Assembly: GCA_900549865.1 (NCBI GenBank)
Contig: URPU01000048.1
Location: forward strand, 1-17,815
DNA: 17,815 bases
Direction: 5' to 3'
Source of the DNA: an uncultured Eubacteriales bacterium
GTDB lineage: Bacteria; Bacillota; Clostridia; Oscillospirales; Oscillospiraceae
The notes below the pieces were generated by a model that worked only from the letters and a program-made list of their open reading frames with translations, had not been told where the DNA came from and ran no database searches. Both the position numbers and the translations under genes were made by a program. This document shows, one piece after another, positions 12,178 to 17,815 of this stretch (its first letter is position 1; every line of letters starts with the position of its first letter).

Positions 12178-15161
12178 CAGACGCCCTGACGACTTTGTTC
12201 TTCCTCGGCGTCAGCGGCACGGCGCTCGGCCTGCTGCTGATGCTGCTGCGGCGCACGGCAGGGAAGCGCCTGCCCGGCGTGTTCTATCACCTCGCGTGGC
12301 TCGTCGTGCTGCTGCGCTTCGTCGTGCCGCTTCCCGGCCTTGTGCCGGTCAGAAGCGCGTCCGCGCCGGCGTACATAGCCTCTTCGACCGAGGGCGCGCG
12401 CCCCTTCGGCGCGGCACAGCCTGCCTCCGGCCTCGGCGGCGATGAAGATATCATCCGCGTTAAGGGGAATACAGGCGCGGCGGATGCGGATGCCGTGAAG
12501 GGAAGCGCCCCCGCGCCCGTTTCCGAAAGCCCCTCCGCCGCCAGGGCCGCAGTTTCATGGGCGGATATAAAGTCCGTCCTCCTCTCGCCGCGCCTGTGGG
12601 GCGCAGTGTGGCTGGCCGGTGCGCTTATAAGCGCGGCGCGGAATATCACCGGCTACAGTCGCTTTGTCCGCACTGTCCGCCGCACGGAACGCGAACCGAC
12701 CGACGCAGACCTCGCGCTGTATTTCTCCATGCCCTGCGCGCGCAAGCCGGGACTCGTGCGTTCGCGCTGCGTGTCGTCGCCCATGCTCATGGGCGTCCTG
12801 CGGCCGACGCTCGTCCTGCCGGGGCGCGACTATACCCCCGATATGCTCACGAATATCTTCCGCCATGAGCTTACGCATTACCGCCGCGGTGATATAGTCT
12901 ATAAGTGGTTTGCCGCGCTCGTCTTTTCGGTGCACTGGTTCAACCCCCTCGCCCCGCTTTTCCGCCGCGAGCTTGACCGCGTGTGTGAGCTCAGCTGTGA
13001 TGAGTATATCCTCCGCGATATGAGCCGCGCCGAAATGCAAAGCTACGGCGAGACGCTTCTTGCGCTGGCCTCCCGCCGCCCCATGCAGTCCGGCGCCTTT
13101 GTCACCAGCTTCGCCACGCAGAAGCGCGACCTGAAGGAGCGGCTGGAGCAGATCATGTCCTTCCGCCCGAAGGGCAGGGCCTCGCTTGCGCTGGTGCTTG
13201 CGGCGGTGCTGCTGCTCGCGGGCTGCGGCGCGGCCCTCGGGCCGAACGGCGGCACGCCCTCGCCCGCGCCGTCATCCGATGGGGATGGCCGCCTTGTCAC
13301 GGCCTCCACGGTGGATGAGCTTCTCTCCGCGATAGCCTCCGACACCGTGATCACCCTTTCCCCCGGCAAATATGACCTTACCTCTGCCGCGGATTACGGC
13401 GCTGCGGCCAGCGGGAATTATGCGTGGAGCGAGGTATACGACGGGTATGAACTCAAGCTCAGCAATATCAAAAACCTCGTCATAAAGTCCGACGGCGCGG
13501 AGATAGTGACCACACCGCGCTATGCAAATGTTGTTTCTCTCTCATCCTGCACCGGCGTCACGCTCGACGGGCTTACGCTTGGCCATACGGTGGAGCCGGG
13601 CTACTGCGCGGGCAACGTCGTGCGCGTTGACAGCAGCACGGACGTCTCCGTCAACTCCTGCGGACTATATGGCTGCGGCGTTGTCGGCGTGTTTGCCGTG
13701 AACTCACAGCACGTGTTCGTCACCGGCAGCGATATTTATGACTGCTCTCAGAATGCCGTCATCGCCCACTCCTGCCGTGATGTGCGCGTCACGGACTGCC
13801 GCGTGTATGACTGCGGCGACGCGAAGGTGCCCTCGGACATTTTCTATGCTGAGAGCACCACCGCCCTCGCCGTCGTCAACTGCGAGATCACCGGCAACAG
13901 CGCCCGCTCGCTCATGGGGCTTACATATTCAATAGACTGCGTCCTCCTTGGCACGGAGGTGCGGGATAATTCGTTCACCGGTGCGCTGCTCGACCTGCGC
14001 ACGGCAAATGACATTGCCATGTGCCTGACGGCCGGCGGGTGCGAATTCGATGTTCCCGCGGCTGTGCCCATGTACTCTGAGGGCAGCAGCGCCGCTGTCG
14101 ATACCTCCGGCGCGGCGCTGACAGAGGAGGCACTGCGCGCGATGACGCTGGAAAAGACGGTCTACGCCGGACCCGCGGCTGCCGAGCCTGTTGCGCTGGA
14201 CAGCAGCGTCAATGCCGACGGCGTGACCACGGTGCACGCCGCAACGGTGGATGAGTTCCTTGCCGCCATCGCGCCGAATACGGTCATATACCTCGACGCG
14301 GAGACCTTCGACCTCTCCACGGCGACGTCCTACGGCGGCTACGGCAGCAATTATTACTACTGGCTCAATGACTTTGACGGTCCGGGGCTTGTGATAACCG
14401 GCGTTGAAAATCTCAGCATTATCAGCGAGAGCAACGCGACAATTGCCGCCATCCCGCGCTATGCCAACGTGCTGGGCTTCAAGGAGTGCCGCGGTGTCAC
14501 GCTCTCCGGCTTCACCGCCGGACACACGGAGGAGCCCGGCTCATGCTCCGGCGGCGTGCTCTACTTTGATGCGTGCGGTGATGTAAGCATTACTGACTGC
14601 CGCCTCTACGGCTGCGGCACGGTCGGCATACAGGCCAACGATAGCCATGACTTAGATGTCCGCGATACCGAGATATACGACTGCTCGTCCTCCGCGGTTC
14701 AGCTCGATTCCACGACCGGCGTCAGCTTCACCGGCTGTGACATCCACGACTGCGGCACGCCGGAGGTATACGTCTTTGAATGCAGCGGCGTCAGCTATGA
14801 CGGACAGGCGCTTGAAAACGGGGAATATACTATCATTGACGGCGCGCTCAGCTCCGCTGAAAGGCAGCCGGGCGCCTCCGCGCTGAAAATCTATTATAAC
14901 GGCGAACCGGTCGATCAGTTCACCATGCATCTGGGAGATACGGTCACGCTCACCGCAGCCTATGACAACGGCACCGTGCCCGAAAACCTCATCTGGCTGT
15001 CCAGCCCGGAGACGGTTTTGCAGCTTTCGTATAAGGACGGCTCCTGCGAGGCGACGGCCACCCAGACCGCGGAGAGCGGCGCGCTCATCCTGCTCATCGA
15101 CGCGGACACGGTCATATCCGGCGCGCCGCGCCCCTCCGCCACGGTGTACGTTGTGCCCTGA
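12174..15161 (+). CDS. BlaR1-like M56 metalloprotease receptor with beta-helix sensor domain
   Basis: The 995-residue protein begins with TM segments at about 5-25 and 38-58, a long Ala/Pro/Ser-rich extracellular-type loop (60-128), TM3 (about 141-156), and an M56 protease domain. Zinc ligands are HELTH (231-235), with E272 of CELSCDE the expected third. A fourth hydrophobic stretch (336-350) ends in LAGC (348-351), which reads as a lipobox. BlaR1 family proteins carry a penicillin-binding sensor after this point. Here there are instead two beta-helix units, A (375-662) and B (686-880), like those of the lipoprotein, plus an Ig-like C-terminal domain (about 903-995). The SxxK/KTG motifs of a transpeptidase are not seen. 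By family analogy, ligand binding outside would activate the cytoplasmic protease to destroy the BlaI repressor. The ligand is not a beta-lactam as far as can be judged. Confidence 0.85.
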   Translation: MTDALTTLFFLGVSGTALGLLLMLLRRTAGKRLPGVFYHLAWLVVLLRFVVPLPGLVPVRSASAPAYIASSTEGARPFGAAQPASGLGGDEDIIRVKGNTGAADADAVKGSAPAPVSESPSAARAAVSWADIKSVLLSPRLWGAVWLAGALISAARNITGYSRFVRTVRRTEREPTDADLALYFSMPCARKPGLVRSRCVSSPMLMGVLRPTLVLPGRDYTPDMLTNIFRHELTHYRRGDIVYKWFAALVFSVHWFNPLAPLFRRELDRVCELSCDEYILRDMSRAEMQSYGETLLALASRRPMQSGAFVTSFATQKRDLKERLEQIMSFRPKGRASLALVLAAVLLLAGCGAALGPNGGTPSPAPSSDGDGRLVTASTVDELLSAIASDTVITLSPGKYDLTSAADYGAAASGNYAWSEVYDGYELKLSNIKNLVIKSDGAEIVTTPRYANVVSLSSCTGVTLDGLTLGHTVEPGYCAGNVVRVDSSTDVSVNSCGLYGCGVVGVFAVNSQHVFVTGSDIYDCSQNAVIAHSCRDVRVTDCRVYDCGDAKVPSDIFYAESTTALAVVNCEITGNSARSLMGLTYSIDCVLLGTEVRDNSFTGALLDLRTANDIAMCLTAGGCEFDVPAAVPMYSEGSSAAVDTSGAALTEEALRAMTLEKTVYAGPAAAEPVALDSSVNADGVTTVHAATVDEFLAAIAPNTVIYLDAETFDLSTATSYGGYGSNYYYWLNDFDGPGLVITGVENLSIISESNATIAAIPRYANVLGFKECRGVTLSGFTAGHTEEPGSCSGGVLYFDACGDVSITDCRLYGCGTVGIQANDSHDLDVRDTEIYDCSSSAVQLDSTTGVSFTGCDIHDCGTPEVYVFECSGVSYDGQALENGEYTIIDGALSSAERQPGASALKIYYNGEPVDQFTMHLGDTVTLTAAYDNGTVPENLIWLSSPETVLQLSYKDGSCEATATQTAESGALILLIDADTVISGAPRPSATVYVVP
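13296..14159 (+). repeat. Beta-helix unit A of the receptor
   Basis: This unit runs from TVDELLSAIASDTVIT through YDLTSAADYG, PRYANVVSLSSC, GHTVEPGYCAGN and LYGCGVVGVFA. It is homologous to 10151-11041 in the lipoprotein. It includes rungs ending in IYDC and VYDCG. Confidence 0.75.
14229..14813 (+). repeat. Beta-helix unit B of the receptor
   Basis: This unit runs from TVDEFLAAIAPNTVIYLDAE through WLNDFDGPGLVITGVENLS, GHTEEPGSCSGGVLYFD and LYGCGTVGIQAND. It aligns almost without gaps to 11123-11701 of the lipoprotein, much more closely than to unit A. Confidence 0.8.
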
Positions 15162-15177
15162 CGCGATAGGAAAGTAT

Positions 15178-15218
15178 AATTCATCCCTGCGCCCGCGGCG
15201 CAGGGATGAATTTATTTT
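15178..15218 (+). terminator. Rho-independent terminator of the blaI-blaR1 operon
   Basis: AATTCATCCCTGCGC (15178-15192) and GCGCAGGGATGAATT (15198-15212) form a perfect 15-bp stem with a 5-nt loop. A T-rich tail (TTTATTTTC) follows. It lies 16 nt after the receptor stop codon. Confidence 0.9.
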
Positions 15219-15240
15219 CACGCATACGCCTCATTGACTA

Positions 15241-15269
15241 TTGTTTATTGCCTGCTAATGTGTTAAAAT
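15241..15269 (+). promoter_or_regulatory. Promoter of the aconitase X operon
   Basis: TTGTTT (15241-15246) and TAAAAT (15264-15269) are 17 bp apart and fit best. TTGACT at 15234-15239 is an alternative -35 (with TAATGT at 15256). The region is the most AT-rich just before the operon and follows a strong terminator. Confidence 0.55.
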
Positions 15270-15338
15270 ACCAACAGACGGCAAAGAATCAATATGATTT
15301 GCAATGCAAAAGTTAAAATTTTTTAAGGAAGTGGTATT

Positions 15339-16613
15339 TTGAAGCTTACACCCGAACAGCAGGCTATGCTCAACGGCGAAAAGGGCGAAATGATGGCCAA
15401 GGTCATGAAAACGCTGGTCATGTACGGCGACACCTTTGGGGCGGAGCGTATGGTCCCCGTCACAAGCGAGTACGGCCACACCGTCATTTCCTACGGCCTG
15501 GCGGCGCTCAAGCCGGTCTATGACCTGTTTGACAGGCTCATCGACGCCGGACTTACCGACGGCCAGAAGTTCACCGCCGACCCCCGCCCTCTCGACAAGA
15601 ACGTGCCCACCTCGCTTCTTGAGGACATAGTTTTCAAGAAAATAATGTATACCGAGCAGGCCCGTTTTGAGCAGCAGCTCAAGAAGCTCGGCATCACCGA
15701 TGACGATGCGTACTCCTGCACCTGCTATGTCGATCAGATGGGCAACAAGCCCAAGAAGGGCGATATCCTCAGTTGGGCGGAATCCTCCGCCGTCGTGTAC
15801 GCAAACTCCGTCCTCGGCGCGCGCTGCAACCGCAACTCCGGCATGATAGAGCTTATGGGCTCCATCGCGGGCTTCGTTCCTGAATTCGGCCTCCTGACGG
15901 ACGAGGGGCGCAAGGCCACATGGGTGATTGAGGTCAAGTGTGAGCATAAGCCCGAAGCGCAGCTTCTCGGCTCCGCCATCGGCATGAAGGTCATGGAAGA
16001 GGTCCCGTATGTGAAGGGCCTTGACAAGTGGCTGGGAACTGAGCTTGACGACGAGGCGTGCAGCTATCTCAAGGACTTCGGCGCGGCGACGGCTTCCAAC
16101 GGCGCTGTCGGCCTCTTCCACATCGAAAATCTCACGCCCGAGGCCAAGGAGCAGGGCGAGGCGCTCATAAAAGAGGGCGCGCAGGTCTACGTCATTGACG
16201 ACGCCGAGCTCAAGCGCGTGCAGGACAATTATCCCGTTATCTGGAAGAACAAGAACGCCAAGCCCGAGCTGTGCTTCGTCGGCTGCCCGCATCTGACGCT
16301 GCGCCAGATGGAGGACTGGGCGGATAATATCGAGGCGAAGCTGCGTGCCAACGGCATGAGCAAGGTCAGTGTGCCCACGGTGTTCACGGCCGCTCCCGCC
16401 GTCATCAAGGAGCTCAACAAGGGCATCTATGCCTCCAAGCTTGCAAGCTACGGCGTGATCGTCAGCTACATATGCCCGCTGATGTATATGAACAATCCTC
16501 TCTGCAAGAAGAAGGCGGTCATAACCTGCTCCAACAAGCTGCGCACCTATACCAGCGCAAGGTTCTACAGAGAAGATGAGATCCTTGATATCATCACCGC
16601 AAAGGAGGGCTGA
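15339..16613 (+). CDS. Aconitase X, large (catalytic) subunit, DUF521
   Basis: The 424-residue protein is the AcnX large subunit. Cysteines and motifs of the family include GARCNRNSG (160-168), VGCPHLTLRQ (314-323) and a C-terminal CSNKLRTYTSARFY (397-410). AcnX enzymes are hydro-lyases with an iron centre; characterised members dehydrate cis-3-hydroxy-L-proline in bacteria or mevalonate 5-phosphate in archaea. Substrate here is not certain: no proline- or isoprenoid-pathway gene lies nearby. The start is TTG at 15339, with AAGGAA at 15325-15330 about 8 nt upstream; no ATG lies nearby in frame before residue 10. The small subunit follows after 3 nt, and both are needed to complete the active site. 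It is transcribed from its own promoter, independent of the receptor operon. Confidence 0.9.
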   Translation: MKLTPEQQAMLNGEKGEMMAKVMKTLVMYGDTFGAERMVPVTSEYGHTVISYGLAALKPVYDLFDRLIDAGLTDGQKFTADPRPLDKNVPTSLLEDIVFKKIMYTEQARFEQQLKKLGITDDDAYSCTCYVDQMGNKPKKGDILSWAESSAVVYANSVLGARCNRNSGMIELMGSIAGFVPEFGLLTDEGRKATWVIEVKCEHKPEAQLLGSAIGMKVMEEVPYVKGLDKWLGTELDDEACSYLKDFGAATASNGAVGLFHIENLTPEAKEQGEALIKEGAQVYVIDDAELKRVQDNYPVIWKNKNAKPELCFVGCPHLTLRQMEDWADNIEAKLRANGMSKVSVPTVFTAAPAVIKELNKGIYASKLASYGVIVSYICPLMYMNNPLCKKKAVITCSNKLRTYTSARFYREDEILDIITAKEG

Positions 16614-16616
16614 GAA

Positions 16617-17057
16617 ATGAAGCAGTTTAAAGGACGCGTTATCGTTCCCGGCACGTGCACCGCGGAGGCGCTCGTCAGCCACGGCGGCTTCAACACGCTT
16701 GCAAGCTACCAGATGGCCATGATGTTCGGCGATAAGAAGGTCAAGTGTGGCGACCAGAACAACCCTGATCTCTATAAGCAGTCCATGCTGGCAAAGGCGC
16801 TGTGCCTGCCGCAGACCATCGGCTCCACCACGGGCGGCATGGTGCTCTACACCGTCTGCTCCCGCCACCTCCAGCCGGCGTGTATGCTCTTCTCCATGCC
16901 TATCGACTCTCTCGCTGCATCCGGCGCCATCCTTGCCGATGTGTGGACGGATTCCAAAATGCCCGTTATCGACCAGCTTGGGGATGAATTCCTCAGCTAC
17001 GTCAAGACCGGCATGACCATCACCGTCAAGGACGACGGCGTGGTCGAAGTGGAGTAA
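16617..17057 (+). CDS. Aconitase X, small (swivel) subunit, DUF126
   Basis: The 146-residue protein is the swivelling domain of aconitase X: KQFKGRVIVPGTCTAEALV at the start, GSTTGGMVLY (69-78, with the active-site-type serine-rich loop) and PVIDQLGDEFLSYVKTGMTITV at the end. In one-chain AcnX enzymes this domain is fused to the large subunit; here it is separate, as in two-subunit types. The ATG at 16617 follows GGAGGG, which lies inside the end of the large subunit gene (stop at 16611-16613), so the two are co-translated. The middle (about 25-55, with a hydrophilic KVKCGDQNNPD) is looser than in archaeal forms. A hairpin terminator follows at 17105. Confidence 0.9.
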   Translation: MKQFKGRVIVPGTCTAEALVSHGGFNTLASYQMAMMFGDKKVKCGDQNNPDLYKQSMLAKALCLPQTIGSTTGGMVLYTVCSRHLQPACMLFSMPIDSLAASGAILADVWTDSKMPVIDQLGDEFLSYVKTGMTITVKDDGVVEVE

Positions 17058-17104
17058 GGCAATAGAGCGAGGCATATTAACTTTTATTGACGTTGTTTAG
17101 AGGT

Positions 17105-17152
17105 GCTGTCTCAAAAATGATCAAGCAAGATCATATGAGGCAGCCCTTTTAT
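17105..17152 (+). terminator. Terminator of the aconitase X operon
   Basis: GCTGTCTCA (17105-17113) pairs with TGAGGCAGC (17136-17144) with one G-U pair, and an inner ATGATC/GATCAT (17117-17122/17129-17134) extends it. CCTTTTATT follows. GCTGTCTCA repeats also occur at ends of insertion sequences, so this could be a relic edge too. Confidence 0.7.
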
Positions 17153-17190
17153 TAGCGCAAAATTATAAGAACGCGACCAATAATAGTGAA

Positions 17191-17256
17191 AAAACAGTAC
17201 ACTAAAACTGAGGGGCAGAACATGCTTCTCAAAAGTGTACTGTTTTCTCTTTTTGT
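17191..17256 (+). terminator. Second stem-loop with T-tail after the aconitase operon
   Basis: AAAACAGTACACT (17191-17203) and AGTGTACTGTTTT (17234-17246) form a perfect 13-bp stem over a 30-nt loop, followed by CTCTTTTTG. It could be a back-up terminator or the inverted repeat of a small element. Confidence 0.5.
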
Positions 17257-17259
17257 ACG

Positions 17260-17373
17260 CTATGCGGCATCCACAGCAAAGATGCAGTGATCCAACCGGC
17301 CTGTTTGCATTTTGCGGTGCAGCTTTAAGATGTTAAGTGCTATCTGCCATAACATTGGTAGTTCTTCTGATTA
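17260..17373 (-). pseudogene. Possible transposase C-terminal relic
   Basis: The minus strand from a stop at 17371-17373 to a stop at 17260-17262 encodes 36 residues including PMLWQIALNILKLHRK and QTGRLDHCIF. The pattern ALNxLK followed by basic residues recalls the C-terminus of ISAs1/IS4-type transposases. It has no start codon and is too short to be functional. The resemblance is from memory, so the call is weak. Nearby inverted repeats (AATGGGCAA/TTGCCCATT at 17426-17456) support a mobile-element scar. Confidence 0.3.
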
Positions 17374-17630
17374 GTAAGTGTTGAAATATCATATCTTCCA
17401 TTATCATGGCGAACACGCTTTTTAGAATGGGCAAGGGGCAAAGTCTATTGCCCATTGCCAACCCTATCTGGTTACTTGCACGAACGCACTGGTTCTACCC
17501 GCATGAATCGAACACTGCGAATAGAGGAGACGACTGATTGCCATAAGCCAAGGGGCAAATTTATAGTAAATAAGAGATGCCGAAAATTCCCGGAATTTTC
17601 GCCGGAGGGATTCGCTAACCATTATCACGC
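17374..17630. other. Non-coding AT-richer spacer with inverted repeats
   Basis: No gene is supported here. It holds the 9-bp inverted repeat AATGGGCAA/TTGCCCATT (17426-17434/17448-17456) and the near-perfect palindrome CGAAAATTCC-C-GGAATTTTCG (17581-17601), which could be a terminator for the minus-strand transporter gene ending at 17631. The reading frames here lack ribosome binding sites and resemble no family. Confidence 0.5.
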
Positions 17631-17815
17631 TTACGCGTATACGCGGTCGATAGTTACGATGGCGTAGTGCTCCTCCCACTCGCTGTGGACAAGGCGGCGT
17701 ATCTCCGCGGCCAGCGCTTCGTCACTCATGTCCAGATCGACAGGCACGGCGGCGTCGAAAATAAGGTTCGTGTGCGTCGGGCCGGGCACCATGCGAAAGT
17801 CGTGCACGGTTAGCT
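17631..17815 (-). CDS. C-terminal end of a cation diffusion facilitator (CDF) transporter, partial
   Basis: The last 61 codons of a minus-strand gene are present, ending at a TAA (17631-17633); the 5' part lies right of the window. The translation VHDFRMVPGPTHTNLIFDA ... EIRRLVHSEWEEHYAIVTIDRVYA matches the cytoplasmic C-terminal ferredoxin-like domain of CDF transporters (VHDxR-x6-HxNLxFD, then a helix and VxIDR). That domain senses metal and controls efflux of zinc, iron, manganese or similar divalent cations. Only this domain is visible, so the metal cannot be assigned. Confidence 0.75.
   Translation of the reverse strand, partial: LTVHDFRMVPGPTHTNLIFDAAVPVDLDMSDEALAAEIRRLVHSEWEEHYAIVTIDRVYA

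Noticed and set aside
12287..12649. Minus-strand frame across the receptor gene
   Set aside because: Antisense to the M56 transmembrane region and without RBS or homology.
15255..17075. Long 606-residue open frame on the minus strand, antisense to the aconitase X operon
   Set aside because: It mirrors two well-supported genes in a GC-rich genome, has no RBS and no family-like motif, and contains low-complexity residues typical of antisense frames.
17475..17520. tRNA-like T-arm on the minus strand near the right end
   Set aside because: The T-stem does not pair properly and no matching acceptor 5' strand, anticodon arm or D-arm is found upstream.
1..17815. CRISPR arrays, phage or plasmid functions
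   Set aside because: No regularly spaced direct repeats, integrase, replication or structural phage genes are visible.

Overview
The window looks like a chromosomal segment of a GC-rich, low-biosynthetic-load anaerobic Firmicute, most likely a gut Clostridium-class (Oscillospiraceae-like) bacterium. This is an inference from strong GGAGG-type ribosome binding sites, sigma-A type promoters, BlaI/BlaR1-type regulation, an oxygen-free redox gene set (flavodoxin, FMN reductase, Fe-alcohol dehydrogenase) and bacterial two-subunit aconitase X. No rRNA, complete tRNA, CRISPR array or intact mobile element is visible.

Layout. 1-118: two stem-loops, the second followed by a T-run (end of an off-window transcript). 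119-862 (-): MinD/ParA-like P-loop ATPase, whose promoter -35 sits in the centre of a perfect 11-bp-arm palindrome. 1034-1289: a transcribed leader with a nested RNA structure and a rho-independent terminator, ahead of a small XRE regulator and an FHA-domain protein (1336-2070, +). 2141-3945 (-): a MetE-C-like (YxjG/YxjH type) zinc methyltransferase homologue coupled to a YoaK/DUF1275 membrane protein. 4116-7225: a decaying block, with a large two-TM protein that seems to have lost its signal peptide, an internal fragment of an MMPL/RND exporter, and a TetR regulator broken by an in-frame stop and a 1-base frameshift. 7283-9667: a redox block with Fe-alcohol dehydrogenase (-), flavodoxin (+) and NADPH-dependent FMN reductase (-). 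The two flavin genes have near-identical MerR-type promoters (19-bp spacer, CCTGAA-N6-TTCAGG), so an unlinked MerR regulator probably controls both.

9781-15161 (+) is the most unusual part. It is a three-gene operon: a secreted lipoprotein made of two tandem right-handed beta-helix-like units, then a BlaI/MecI-type repressor, then a BlaR1-like M56 zinc metalloprotease. In the receptor the expected penicillin-binding sensor is replaced by two beta-helix units homologous, in the same order, to those of the lipoprotein, plus a C-terminal Ig-like domain. The promoter overlaps one BlaI-like dyad and a second lies just downstream, which fits autoregulation. I read this as a sensor-protease/repressor circuit whose input domain is a paralogue of its own first gene product, not a beta-lactam sensor.

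15339-17057 (+): a two-subunit aconitase X (AcnX; DUF521 plus DUF126) operon with its own promoter and TTG start. 17058-17630: AT-richer non-coding DNA with several hairpins and a probable transposase C-terminal relic. 17631-17815 (-): the C-terminal end of a cation diffusion facilitator transporter running off the window.
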